A stretch of DNA of 64,000 nt. Source: Flavobacterium sp. ENC. GTDB lineage: Bacteria > Bacteroidota > Bacteroidia > Flavobacteriales > Flavobacteriaceae. Every line of letters starts with the position of its first letter. Positions within the stretch are counted from its first letter, which is position 1. Under the pieces are notes generated by a model. It saw only the letters and a program-made list of their open reading frames with translations, made no database searches and was not told the origin of the DNA. A program made the translations under genes and the position numbers. Where the stretch lies: positions 1 to 64,000 of the forward strand of contig NZ_JAJMOY010000013.1 in NCBI RefSeq assembly GCF_020991415.1, written 5' to 3'. Positions 18,015 through 26,719 of the stretch are shown piece after piece.

Positions 18015-18494
18015 AATTTTAGATTTCTGATTTTAGATTTTAGATTATTCTTAAACCTTCGGTTTTATATTATTAATTCTATTGTTTACTGTTTTTAAAC
18101 TGCTGACGAAAATAGCTGTTAACTCATTTCCTTCTTTCAGGATTATTTCTAACTCTGATTTATCACTCCAATTCTTTTCTTTTATAATCTCTAACCAAAA
18201 TAAAGTTTCGTCCGCTTCCTCTAAAACGATATTCATTTTAGCAACAAATTCTTTATCACTTCTTGCTCTGCAAACTGCTCGATAATTAGCTCCTACAGAT
18301 GTTCCACTTCTCACAATTTGATTTGCAATTACTTTTACAACGTATGTAGCAGGTAATTTTTCAGCTAAATCAATTATCTTCAAAGAGAACTTTTTTGTCC
18401 TCACCTTCATCTCCTCAGTCGTCATCTCAAAAACTTTTTTTGATTTCAAAGTTTAGAAAACAATCTAAAATCTAAAATCAGAAATCTAAAATTA
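18014..18494. repeat. Cassette bounded by a perfect 33-bp inverted repeat
   Basis: Arm one is 18014-18046 and arm two is 18462-18494; they are exact reverse complements over 33 bases and are built from the repeated word TTTTAGATTT. Between them is only the four-helix-bundle gene. In the dcw transcript the first arm begins at the murD TAA and the second ends on the A of the ftsW AUG, so the whole insert can fold out as one stem. No target-site duplication is evident. Confidence 0.85.
18051..18449 (-). CDS. Four helix bundle protein (23S rRNA IVS / S23 type) inside the dcw cluster
   Basis: A 132-residue, all-helical protein of the family named for ORFs in 23S rRNA intervening sequences. Recognisable parts are KVRTKKFSLKIIDLAEKLP (about 15-33), IANQIVRSGTSVGANYRAVCRARSDKEF, in which SGTSVGANYREA-like residues are the family hallmark, and a WLEIIKEKNW helix near 85-95. 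Members form oligomeric helical bundles; no enzymatic activity is established. Its placement between murD and ftsW is foreign to the dcw cluster, and it sits in a perfect 33-bp inverted repeat with 12 and 4 spare bases on the two sides. It is in the operon's orientation and is presumably co-transcribed. Confidence 0.93.
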   Translation of the reverse strand: MKSKKVFEMTTEEMKVRTKKFSLKIIDLAEKLPATYVVKVIANQIVRSGTSVGANYRAVCRARSDKEFVAKMNIVLEEADETLFWLEIIKEKNWSDKSELEIILKEGNELTAIFVSSLKTVNNRINNIKPKV

Positions 18495-19823
18495 CAAGTT
18501 ATGAACCGCTTGCTTAAACTGCTTTCCACGATCTTCGTAGTTTTCGAATAAATCGAAACTGGCACAGGCCGGGGACAATAAAACGGTATCTCCTTTTTCC
18601 GTAAGGCGTTGTGCTGTTTTTACGGCATCGCTCATATTGTTTACTTCAACCATGATGTCCACAACATTTCCAAAAGCTTCTATGATTTTGCGGTTATCAA
18701 CTCCAAGGCAAATAATTGCTTTTACTTTTTCACGAACTAGTGACATCAGTTCGTTGTAATCGTTTCCTTTATCCACTCCGCCTACAATCCATACTGTTGG
18801 AACGTTCATACTGTCTAAGGCAAAGAATGTCGCATTTACATTTGTTGCTTTCGAATCATTGATGTATTGTACATTCTGAATTTTTAATACTTTTTCCAAA
18901 CGATGTTCCACACCTTGAAAATTAGATAAACTTTCGCGTATTGTTGCATTTCTAATTTGCATCAATTTTGCTACAGAGCTTGCTGCCATTGCGTTTTTCA
19001 TGTTATGTTTTCCTTCTAACGCAATGTATTCTGTTTCCATTGTAAACTCTTCTTGGTTGATCTTTATTTCCATTTTGTTGTTATTTATAGAAGCCCCTTC
19101 ATCGAATTTTTTAGACAATGAGAAAGGAATTAATTTTGCTTTTGTTTTGTTATTTTTTAACCATTCTGCAATTGCCTCATCATCTGCATCGTAAATAAGA
19201 TAATCGCTTTCGGTCTGATTCATTGTTATACGAAACTTTGAATTGATGTAATTTTGATATTTATATTCATATCGGTCCAGATGATCCGGACTGATATTGG
19301 TAATTATGGCGATATCAGGTCTGTATGCTACAATTCCGTCGAGTTGAAAACTGCTTAACTCCAACACGTATGCATCGAACTTATTGTCGGCTACCTGCCA
19401 GGCAAAACTTTTTCCGATGTTCCCTCCTAAACCAACATTCAATCCTGCTGATTTTAGCAGATGGTGCGTTAGCATTGTCGTTGTTGTTTTACCGTTACTT
19501 CCGGTAATTCCAATTGTTAGGGCCTCCGTAAAAGGTTTAGCAAACTCAATTTCTGAAATCACACTGACTCCGGCTTCGATCAGTTTTTTTACTATGGGTG
19601 ATTTTTCCGGAATTCCCGGGCTTTTCATGACCACATCGGCATTCAGGATCAGGGATTCAGTATGCTGCTCTTCTTCCCATGCAATCCCATTAATGACAAG
19701 AACTTCTTTATAGTTTTCCTTTATTTTTCCGAAATCAGACACAAAAACATCGTAACCTTTTTTCTTCCCGAGAATAGCGGTACCTACACCGCTTTCTCCT
19801 CCTCCTAATACTACCAGTCTCAT
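18492..19823 (-). CDS. murD: UDP-MurNAc-L-alanine--D-glutamate ligase MurD
   Basis: The second Mur ligase, adding D-glutamate to UDP-MurNAc-L-Ala. It has the N-terminal nucleotide loop VLGGGESGVGTA at 5-16, the ATP loop GSNGKTTTT at 108-116, and the C-terminal domain motifs NDSKATNVNATFFAL and LLSPACASFDLF. The length of 443 is normal. The start abuts the mraY stop with no spacer. Its TAA stop is the first three bases of the 33-bp inverted repeat around the four-helix-bundle gene. Confidence 0.98.
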   Translation of the reverse strand: MRLVVLGGGESGVGTAILGKKKGYDVFVSDFGKIKENYKEVLVINGIAWEEEQHTESLILNADVVMKSPGIPEKSPIVKKLIEAGVSVISEIEFAKPFTEALTIGITGSNGKTTTTMLTHHLLKSAGLNVGLGGNIGKSFAWQVADNKFDAYVLELSSFQLDGIVAYRPDIAIITNISPDHLDRYEYKYQNYINSKFRITMNQTESDYLIYDADDEAIAEWLKNNKTKAKLIPFSLSKKFDEGASINNNKMEIKINQEEFTMETEYIALEGKHNMKNAMAASSVAKLMQIRNATIRESLSNFQGVEHRLEKVLKIQNVQYINDSKATNVNATFFALDSMNVPTVWIVGGVDKGNDYNELMSLVREKVKAIICLGVDNRKIIEAFGNVVDIMVEVNNMSDAVKTAQRLTEKGDTVLLSPACASFDLFENYEDRGKQFKQAVHNL

Positions 19824-21053
19824 CTATCTTAATTTTAAGGTAACGATTGACAAGATGGCTAACATGATGGCAACAATCCAGAATCGGGTCACAATTTTAC
19901 TTTCATGATATCCCTTTTTCTGATAGTGATGGTGCAAGGGTGACATCAGGAAAATTCTGCGGCCTTCGCCAAAGCGTTTTTTGGTAAATTTGAAATAACT
20001 CACCTGTAAAACCACTGAGAAATTTTCCACCAAAAAGATACCACACAATAGCGGAATCAATAGTTCTTTACGAACTGCAATGGCCAAAACGGCAATGATT
20101 CCTCCAATGGTCAAACTTCCTGTATCTCCCATAAAAACAGAGGCGGGATACGAATTGTACCAAAGAAATCCGATCAGTGCACCGACAAAAGCCGATATAA
20201 AAACCGTCATTTCTCCCGAATTGGGGATGTACATGATATTGAGATAATTTGAAAAAATTATATTTCCGGAAACAAACGTAAATATTCCGAGCGCCAGAAC
20301 CGAGATAGCCGAGGTTCCTGCTGCGAGTCCGTCAATTCCATCCGTTAGATTAGCTCCGTTAGAAACAGCAGTAATGATAAAAATAACCACGGGAATAAAA
20401 ATCAGCCACGCCCATTTCTCATATCCTTCACCTGTAAAGGCTAAGATTTCAGCATAATCAAACTCATTATTTTTAACAAAAGGAATTGTTGTTGCTGTTG
20501 ATTTTTCTTCAACCGGTGCAGGCAAAACCACGGTCGTATTGACATTTTTGTAAATATCCGTTCTTCCGGTATCTGTTCGTACTGTCACAGCAGGATTGAA
20601 ATACAATACCGCTCCGACAATAATCCCTAAACCTACCTGTCCGATAACTTTAAAAATTCCTTTCAGTCCTTGTTTGTCTTTTTTGAATATTTTAATATAA
20701 TCATCCACGAAACCAATTATCCCCATCCAAAGGGTCGTTACGATAAGCAGTACGATGTAAATATTATGCAGACGTGCAAATAACAAAACAGGCACCAATG
20801 TGGCGAAAATGATAATCAGCCCTCCCATTGTCGGGGTTCCCGCTTTTTCATTCTGACCTGCCAGACCTAACTCACGAACGGTTTCACCCACTTGCTGTTT
20901 GCGCAAAAAATTGATGATTCTTTTCCCGTAAATCGTGGACAAAAGCAAGGAAAGCATCAATGCGAGCGCCGATCTGAAAGTGATGTACTGAAAAACGCCC
21001 GTTCCCGGTATGTCTAATGTTTTGTCTAAATATTCAAATAAATAGTATAGCAT
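19824..21053 (-). CDS. mraY: Phospho-MurNAc-pentapeptide transferase MraY
   Basis: The integral membrane enzyme that transfers phospho-MurNAc-pentapeptide to undecaprenyl phosphate, giving lipid I. About ten membrane segments are present, with the family motifs KAGTPTMGG near 70, the Asp-rich FVDDYIKI near 116, NLTDGIDGLA near 236, and the C-terminal PLHHHYQKKG. At 409 residues it is some 45 longer than E. coli MraY; the extra length is a polar loop at about 165-205 (rich in Thr, Val and Lys), which I believe is usual in Bacteroidetes. Confidence 0.98.
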   Translation of the reverse strand: MLYYLFEYLDKTLDIPGTGVFQYITFRSALALMLSLLLSTIYGKRIINFLRKQQVGETVRELGLAGQNEKAGTPTMGGLIIIFATLVPVLLFARLHNIYIVLLIVTTLWMGIIGFVDDYIKIFKKDKQGLKGIFKVIGQVGLGIIVGAVLYFNPAVTVRTDTGRTDIYKNVNTTVVLPAPVEEKSTATTIPFVKNNEFDYAEILAFTGEGYEKWAWLIFIPVVIFIITAVSNGANLTDGIDGLAAGTSAISVLALGIFTFVSGNIIFSNYLNIMYIPNSGEMTVFISAFVGALIGFLWYNSYPASVFMGDTGSLTIGGIIAVLAIAVRKELLIPLLCGIFLVENFSVVLQVSYFKFTKKRFGEGRRIFLMSPLHHHYQKKGYHESKIVTRFWIVAIMLAILSIVTLKLR

Positions 21054-21093
21054 ATATCTTTTATTTTAAATTTCGTTTTTGAAACTTAAACTC

Positions 21094-21150
21094 CAATTTT
21101 TAAAATCCCAAATCCCAACGCTTCAATTGGATTTTGGAATTTGAAAATTG
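21094..21150. repeat. Imperfect inverted repeat between murE and mraY
   Basis: Arms 21094-21115 and 21129-21150 match as reverse complements in 19 of 22 positions around a 13-base loop. The words resemble the TTGGAATTTGG palindrome at 9063-9095. It lies in the 111-base spacer within the dcw operon and lacks a T run, so it is not an obvious terminator. Confidence 0.6.
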
Positions 21151-21164
21151 AAATTTTTATTTTG

Positions 21165-22628
21165 TTACTTCCCCAGTTGATCTAATATTTCTTTCACGGT
21201 TTCCATATCGTCGAAATGATGGCGAACACCATTTATTTCCTGATAGGTTTCATGGCCTTTTCCTGCAATCAGTATAATATCGTTGGGCTGAGCCAATTGA
21301 CAGGCGGTTTTAATCGCTTGTTTTCGATCGGTAATTCGTAATACTTTTTTATAATTATGGGCCTCAACGCCTTTTTCCATTTCATCTAAAATCACTTCCG
21401 GATCTTCATTTCTTGGATTATCAGAGGTCAAAATTGCTTTATCACTAAGATCTGTAGCAATTTTTGCCATAACCGGTCTTTTTGTTTTATCCCTGTTTCC
21501 GCCACAACCTACAACGGTGATCAATTGTTCGTTTTTGGTACGGATATCATTAATGGTCTTTAAAACATTGTCCAAAGCATCCGGTGTATGTGCGTAATCA
21601 ACGATCGCGGTAATGTTTCCTTCTGAAACTATGTACTGAAAACGACCAGAAACACTCTCTAAATCAGAGAGTAAACGCAATGCCTCCAGACTATCCATTC
21701 CCAGCTCTACGGCAGTTCCGTAAATCGCCAGAACGTTGTATGCGTTGAAAGTTCCGATTAGTTTTACCCAAACTTCATTATCATTTACTTTTAACAATAA
21801 ACCGGATAACTGACTTTCTAAAATCTGTGCTTTAAAATCTGCATATGATTTTAAGGCATAGGTAAATTTTCTGGCAACTGTGTTTTGCAGCATTACAGCC
21901 CCATTTTTGTCATCACTATTGGATAAAGCGAAAGCTGTCTTTGGCAATGAATCAAAAAACGATTTTTTTACATCTCTGTATTCTGCGAAAGTCGGATGGT
22001 AATCCAAATGATCGTGTGACAGATTCGTGAAAATCCCGCCCACAAAATGCAAGGCTTCTGTTCTCTTTTGGTGAATTCCGTGTGAACTCACTTCCATAAA
22101 ACAATGTGTCACGCCGGCTTCAATCATTTCGTTCAGATAATGATTGATCGTGATTGAATCCGGAGTGGTATGTGTCGCCTTATATTCTGTTTGATCTACC
22201 ATGATTTTTACAGTTGACAACAAACCAACTTTAAAACCTGCTTTTTCAAACAATTGAAACAATAAGGAAGCAATTGTTGTTTTTCCGTTTGTACCGGTTA
22301 CCCCCACCAATTTTAATTTCTCGGAAGGATTTCCGAAATAATTAGCCGCCATAAAAGCCAAAGCCGAATTGGTATCTGCAACTTTTATATAAGTAATCCC
22401 TTTTTCAAGAATTCCCGGCAGCTCGTCGCAAATAACAGCAACAGCCCCTAACTGAATTGCTTTTTCAATAAAATCATGACCATTGGAAAGTGATCCGCGA
22501 ATGGCTACAAAAACATCTTTCTCTTCGATTTTTCTGGAATCAAACTCAATTTTATGTATATCGATATCCGTTGAACCCGTTACAGATTCAATAGCTACTT
22601 TGTATAATATGTCTTTCAGTATTTTCAC
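21165..22628 (-). CDS. murE: UDP-MurNAc-tripeptide synthetase MurE (meso-diaminopimelate type)
   Basis: The third Mur ligase. The N-terminal domain has FDSRKIEEKDVFVAIRG at 29-45, the ATP loop TGTNGKTT is at 111-118, and the C-terminal domain carries SDNPRNEDP. The DNPR form of that motif is the one seen in enzymes that add meso-diaminopimelate rather than lysine, in keeping with Gram-negative peptidoglycan. The length of 487 is normal. It overlaps the upstream transpeptidase gene by four bases. murF, which would add the final dipeptide, is not in this window. Confidence 0.97.
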   Translation of the reverse strand: MKILKDILYKVAIESVTGSTDIDIHKIEFDSRKIEEKDVFVAIRGSLSNGHDFIEKAIQLGAVAVICDELPGILEKGITYIKVADTNSALAFMAANYFGNPSEKLKLVGVTGTNGKTTIASLLFQLFEKAGFKVGLLSTVKIMVDQTEYKATHTTPDSITINHYLNEMIEAGVTHCFMEVSSHGIHQKRTEALHFVGGIFTNLSHDHLDYHPTFAEYRDVKKSFFDSLPKTAFALSNSDDKNGAVMLQNTVARKFTYALKSYADFKAQILESQLSGLLLKVNDNEVWVKLIGTFNAYNVLAIYGTAVELGMDSLEALRLLSDLESVSGRFQYIVSEGNITAIVDYAHTPDALDNVLKTINDIRTKNEQLITVVGCGGNRDKTKRPVMAKIATDLSDKAILTSDNPRNEDPEVILDEMEKGVEAHNYKKVLRITDRKQAIKTACQLAQPNDIILIAGKGHETYQEINGVRHHFDDMETVKEILDQLGK

Positions 22629-24634
22629 GATAATTCTAATACTATGGTTTCGTTTTTACTAATCTGCTGTCCAGCCTGCAACGACTGTTTTTTTACTTTC
22701 CCTACTCCGTTTACTTTTACTTTTAAACCTAAATTCTCCAGTAAAGCAATGGCATCCATCCCCGGCATTCCTTTTAAATTCGGAATTTGTTTTGTTTTCT
22801 TTTCTGCCTTCGCATAATATTCGTTATAACTGTTTTCCTGTTTTGGAATTCTGGAATCCAGCTGTTTGATTTTATTGGTGGAAGGCGCATCTGTAAATAT
22901 TTTTTGGGCAATTCTTTTAAAAACCGGCCCTGCAACGTCTGCTCCGTAATAATTATTTTTTGATGTATTCGGTTTGTGAACGACTACAATACACGAATAT
23001 TTAGGATGATCTGCCGGAAAATAACCTACAAAAGAAGAAGCATAATACAAGGCTGATTTTCCTTCTTTTCCACCGTAATTCATTTGGGCGGTTCCTGTTT
23101 TTCCTGCCATCGAAAAATCTTTCGAATACAATTTGGAAGCCGTTCCTTTTTTAACCACATTCAACAAAACAGCTCTTAGTTTTTTAATTGTTTCCGGTGA
23201 ACAAATCCTTGGATTAATCACTTCTGTATCAAATTTTTTAATGGTTTTATTCCATTCTTTAATTTCAGATACAAACTGCGGTTTTACCATCACGCCGTTA
23301 TTGGCAACCGAATTGTAAAATGCCAGTGTCTGCATTGGTGTCACTGAAACTTCATAGCCAAAAGCCATCCACGGAAGTGAAATTCCCGACCAGTGTTTGT
23401 CTCCGGGCTGTGGGATATAAGGTCTTCCTTCTCCTTTAAAATGCAATCCCAATGGTTTATCTAATCCATAACTCTTAATGTGATTCACAAACCTGGATGG
23501 ATTGCTTTTATAATTTTCATAAACCGCCTGAACCATTACTGTATTGGATGAAAGTTCAAAACCACGTGCTAATGAAACTTTACCATAACCACCTCTGTGC
23601 GAATCAGTAACAGAACGGCCATAATATTTCACTTGTCCGTTGTGACTATCGTAAACCGTACTTGTATCGGCTACTTTATCTTCTAAAATCGCCATTAAAT
23701 CGACTAATTTAAACGTCGATCCCGGCTCATGAGATTCTGCAACAGCGTAATTTGTGGTTTCATAATACGATCCGTCTTCTGCTCTTCCTAAATTCGAAAT
23801 TGCTTTTACGTGACCTGTTTCCGTTTCCATAACCACGACGCAGCCATGATCTGCTTCGTAATCTTCTAATTGTTTCAGCAAAGCGTGGTGCGCGATATCC
23901 TGAATAAAAACATCAATTGTCGAAATCACATCATACCCGTCAATTGGGTCCACTTCATTTACATCCCGAATCGGTTTCCACTGTCCTTTGGCAATTTTTT
24001 GTTTCAGGATTTTTCCGTCTTTTCCGTTCAGGTAACTTTTAAAAGCCCATTCAATTCCTTTCCCGACTTCTACTCCTGTTGCAGGGTCAATTCGGTCGTA
24101 ACCGATGGTTCTTTCTGCAATTTTCCCAATCGGATGTTTTCTGACCGTTTCCTGTTCGATGATAATCCCGCCCTTGAAAGCCCCTAAATTGAATAATGGA
24201 AATCCTTTAATTTTTACATAATCCGTATAACTCAGATTGCGTGCAATCAAATAATATCGGTTTTTATTTTCCCGGGCTTTTCTAAGCTCTTTTTCGTAAA
24301 AACCTCCCGGTCTGTCCAGAACAGTCGCCAATGAATCTGCTAATGCTTTTACATGTTTTTCGAAAGTTTCTGTTTTTGGCGCTTTGGCATCAAAACGAAT
24401 CTCGTAATTCGGAATAGAGGTTGCCAGTAAACTTCCGTCTGCCGAATATATATTTCCCTTGTTTGCCGGAATTACAAAATTCCGAACGGTACGCTGTTTT
24501 GCTAATTTTCTGTAATAATCCCCTTCAACCCATTGAATATTGGTCAATTTAACAACAATAGCAATTGCCATCAAAAAGATGAAAACTGCTACGAGGTAAA
24601 TTCTGTAGGATATATGTTTATCGTCTACTGCCAT
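22625..24634 (-). CDS. ftsI: Septal penicillin-binding protein with PASTA domain (FtsI/PBP3-type)
   Basis: A class B transpeptidase of 669 residues: one membrane anchor at about 12-30, a dimerisation domain starting at RTVRNFVIPANKGNIY, and the catalytic domain with STFK at 306-309, SSN at 362-364 and KTGT at 512-515, so all three active-site motifs are intact. A single PASTA-like domain ends the protein (about 612-669, KQIPNLKGMPGMDAIALLEN). It works with FtsW to build septal peptidoglycan. It overlaps ftsL by ten bases and murE by four. Confidence 0.96.
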   Translation of the reverse strand: MAVDDKHISYRIYLVAVFIFLMAIAIVVKLTNIQWVEGDYYRKLAKQRTVRNFVIPANKGNIYSADGSLLATSIPNYEIRFDAKAPKTETFEKHVKALADSLATVLDRPGGFYEKELRKARENKNRYYLIARNLSYTDYVKIKGFPLFNLGAFKGGIIIEQETVRKHPIGKIAERTIGYDRIDPATGVEVGKGIEWAFKSYLNGKDGKILKQKIAKGQWKPIRDVNEVDPIDGYDVISTIDVFIQDIAHHALLKQLEDYEADHGCVVVMETETGHVKAISNLGRAEDGSYYETTNYAVAESHEPGSTFKLVDLMAILEDKVADTSTVYDSHNGQVKYYGRSVTDSHRGGYGKVSLARGFELSSNTVMVQAVYENYKSNPSRFVNHIKSYGLDKPLGLHFKGEGRPYIPQPGDKHWSGISLPWMAFGYEVSVTPMQTLAFYNSVANNGVMVKPQFVSEIKEWNKTIKKFDTEVINPRICSPETIKKLRAVLLNVVKKGTASKLYSKDFSMAGKTGTAQMNYGGKEGKSALYYASSFVGYFPADHPKYSCIVVVHKPNTSKNNYYGADVAGPVFKRIAQKIFTDAPSTNKIKQLDSRIPKQENSYNEYYAKAEKKTKQIPNLKGMPGMDAIALLENLGLKVKVNGVGKVKKQSLQAGQQISKNETIVLELS

Positions 24635-24972
24635 ATTCTTTTAAGGAAACTTTTTTCTTCTTCTTTTTTGACTTCTATTTTCACAGGAGGCACGGTTGAC
24701 GGGAAAATTTGCTTTTCGAGCATCTTATCTGATATCGTTGACTCCATTTTCAACTTCATTAATTCTGAACGGCGGTCTACAAATTCTGACCGCAATTCTT
24801 TTACATCATTATTCAGTTTTGCAATTTCAAAAACCTTTTGCTCGTATCGCTGCGTATTGGCAATCATTATTATAGCGAGCAGAATGATAAAAACAATGAA
24901 CCTCCAGTTTTTCACGGCGTCATCGTTAATCAGAAATCTTGCTTTTAATATGCTAAATACTCCACCTTTCAT
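24625..24972 (-). CDS. ftsL: FtsL-like cell division protein
   Basis: A 115-residue bitopic protein with one membrane segment at about 24-41 (WRFIVFIILLAIIMIANT) followed by a periplasmic coiled coil (about 45-85, IAKLNNDVKELRSEFVDRRS). Sequence conservation is low, as is usual for FtsL, so the call rests on size, topology and position between rsmH and ftsI. FtsL joins the FtsQ complex that activates FtsWI. The C terminus is Lys/Glu-rich. The 3' end overlaps ftsI by ten bases. Confidence 0.88.
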   Translation of the reverse strand: MKGGVFSILKARFLINDDAVKNWRFIVFIILLAIIMIANTQRYEQKVFEIAKLNNDVKELRSEFVDRRSELMKLKMESTISDKMLEKQIFPSTVPPVKIEVKKEEEKSFLKRIWQ

Positions 24973-24984
24973 CTTACCTATTAA

Positions 24985-25893
24985 TTATACCTTTTCAGCA
25001 ATTCTTAATTTTGCACTTCTTGCTCTGTTGTTTATCTTGATTTCTGCATCATCCGGAACAATCAGTTTTCCGATTGTTTTAAAAGGAACCGAGAAATTTC
25101 CAAAAAAATCACGTTCGGGTTCTCCTTCAAACATTCCGTTTTTAATAAATCGCTTTACCAGTCTGTCTTCTAAAGAATGGTACGATATCACGGACAATCT
25201 TCCTCCCGGATTCAGGATCTCTAATGACTGCTCGATAAATTCTTTCAAAACGTCCATTTCCTGATTGACCTCAATTCGAATCGCCTGGTAAATCTGAGCC
25301 AGTATTTTATTTCGGACTCTTTCCGGTAAATATTTAGCCAGCACTTCTTTCAGTTCGTCTGTCGTTTTGATTGGGTAATGCTCTCTGGCTTCTACAATTG
25401 TTCTTGCCAGAACCGGAGCGTTTTTCAATTCTCCGTAATCATAAAAAACACGACGTAAATCCTGCTCTTCGTATTCATTCACTACACGATAGGCATTCAA
25501 ATCATTTTTCTGACTCATTCTCATGTCCAGTCCGGCGTCAAAACGGGTTGAAAAACCTCTTTCCGGAACATCAAACTGATGGGACGAAACCCCTAAATCC
25601 GCCAAAATTCCATCTACCGATTTAACACCGTGAAAACGCAAAAATCTTTTTATAAATCTGAAGTTCTCATTAATTAAGGTAAACCTTTCGTCCGGCAATG
25701 CATTTGCCAACGCATCTTCATCCTGATCGAAAGCAAATAATTTTCCGTTTGGCCCAAGTCTGTTCAGAATTTCTTTCGAATGACCACCGCCGCCAAACGT
25801 AACATCTACATACACACCGTCAGGTTTAATATTTAAACCATCAACTGTCGGATGAAGTAAAACCGGATTATGATATTCCATTGTCGTCGTCAT
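24985..25893 (-). CDS. rsmH: 16S rRNA (cytosine1402-N4)-methyltransferase RsmH
   Basis: The SAM-dependent enzyme (formerly MraW) that methylates the N4 of C1402 in the ribosomal P site. It has YHNPVLLHPTVDGL at 7-20, the SAM-binding DVTFGGGGHSKEIL at about 29-42, GILADLGVSSHQFD near 95, and SYHSLEDRLVKRF near 218. The length of 302 is normal. The start at 25893 overlaps mraZ by 26 bases; the Met four codons later (25881) is an equally plausible start. Confidence 0.97.
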   Translation of the reverse strand: MTTTMEYHNPVLLHPTVDGLNIKPDGVYVDVTFGGGGHSKEILNRLGPNGKLFAFDQDEDALANALPDERFTLINENFRFIKRFLRFHGVKSVDGILADLGVSSHQFDVPERGFSTRFDAGLDMRMSQKNDLNAYRVVNEYEEQDLRRVFYDYGELKNAPVLARTIVEAREHYPIKTTDELKEVLAKYLPERVRNKILAQIYQAIRIEVNQEMDVLKEFIEQSLEILNPGGRLSVISYHSLEDRLVKRFIKNGMFEGEPERDFFGNFSVPFKTIGKLIVPDDAEIKINNRARSAKLRIAEKV

Positions 25894-26341
25894 TAATATT
25901 TCCCATTACTTCTTCGGCCAGATCTGCAAAATCCATATCTTCGCCGCTTATTGATTTTTCATATAAATCTTTATCCCAAATCTCCACAATATTAACCGCA
26001 GATGAGAACACAACATCTTTAGCAATACCTGAAAAAGCTACTAAATCCTTCGGAACCAGCAATCTTCCCAGTGCATCAATTTCTACCACTTTCACTCCTG
26101 CCGTAAATCTTCTGATGAAATCATTGTTCTTTTTTACAAAACGATTCAGTTTGTTGATTTTCTGCATCATCAAATCCCATTCTTCCATCGGATACAGCTC
26201 CAGACACGGTTGAAAAACAGAGCGCTTCAAAACAAACCCGTTTTGAAGGGAAGAAGCCAATTGCTTTTTCAAAGGTGCAGGCATCATTAGCCTCCCTTTA
26301 GCATCGACTTTACACTCATATGTTCCTACAATTGTGTTCAA
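25868..26341 (-). CDS. mraZ: Transcriptional regulator MraZ
   Basis: A 157-residue protein with two AbrB-like swapped-hairpin domains, seen as GTYECKVDAKGRLMMPAPLK at 6-25 and VVEIDALGRLLVPKDL at about 83-100. MraZ forms a ring, binds repeated boxes upstream of its own gene and in E. coli represses the dcw operon. It is the first gene of the cluster. Its likely binding boxes are at 26388-26432. Confidence 0.96.
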   Translation of the reverse strand: MNTIVGTYECKVDAKGRLMMPAPLKKQLASSLQNGFVLKRSVFQPCLELYPMEEWDLMMQKINKLNRFVKKNNDFIRRFTAGVKVVEIDALGRLLVPKDLVAFSGIAKDVVFSSAVNIVEIWDKDLYEKSISGEDMDFADLAEEVMGNINDDDNGIS

Positions 26342-26353
26342 GAAAATGTTTTA

Positions 26354-26375
26354 CTATAGTTGTACAGCAAAAATA
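26354..26375 (-). promoter_or_regulatory. Candidate -7 element of the mraZ/dcw promoter
   Basis: On the minus strand TATTTTTG (near 26367-26374) matches TAnnTTTG about 30 bases upstream of the mraZ ATG. The region where the polymerase would contact -33 overlaps the MraZ boxes. No clear -33 TTG is visible. Confidence 0.4.
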
Positions 26376-26387
26376 TAAAAAAAAATA

Positions 26388-26432
26388 CCACATTCTACCA
26401 CTTTATACCACTTTGTTGATAAGTTTAACCAC
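26388..26432 (-). promoter_or_regulatory. MraZ operator: four GTGG boxes with helical phasing
   Basis: Read on the minus strand, GTGG occurs at 26432, 26411, 26401 and 26391. The last three are exactly 10 bases apart, in the form GTGGTATAAA and GTGGTAGAAT, and the first is 21 bases away. Direct GTGG or TGGG boxes at 10-base spacing upstream of mraZ are the known MraZ-binding pattern. The rest of the 26342-26719 spacer is AT-rich and holds the divergent hydrolase promoter. Confidence 0.75.
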
Positions 26433-26684
26433 TTTTACCCCCTGACAATTAATCGATAGACAATCAACACTTTAGATATAAATTATTTTAAAGACATTAT
26501 TGTTTAACAATTACAAAAAATACACATCCATTCTCTTAAAAAACTAATTATTATGCAAATATTTTAACATTCGCCATAATCTCAAAAACCACTCCTACAA
26601 GCTGACTTTTAGCCACTTACTAATTCGACAAAAATTATCTAGTTAAAAAAGGGTGGCAAAAATTCATTTTTATTTTTTTAACCC

Positions 26685-26692
26685 TATATTTG
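26685..26692 (+). promoter_or_regulatory. -7 promoter element of the hydrolase-engB operon
   Basis: TATATTTG matches TAnnTTTG and lies 28 bases before the ATG at 26720. Confidence 0.5.
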
Positions 26693-26719
26693 TCCAAATT
26701 GAAATTGGCATTACAATAA

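Noticed and set aside
18014..18494. Classical insertion sequence in the dcw cluster
   Set aside because: The encoded protein is not a transposase and no target-site duplication flanks the arms.
24533..25264. A 243-codon plus-strand frame opposite ftsL and rsmH
   Set aside because: It is antisense to two clearly conserved genes and has the Ser/Phe/Ile-rich composition typical of a shadow frame.
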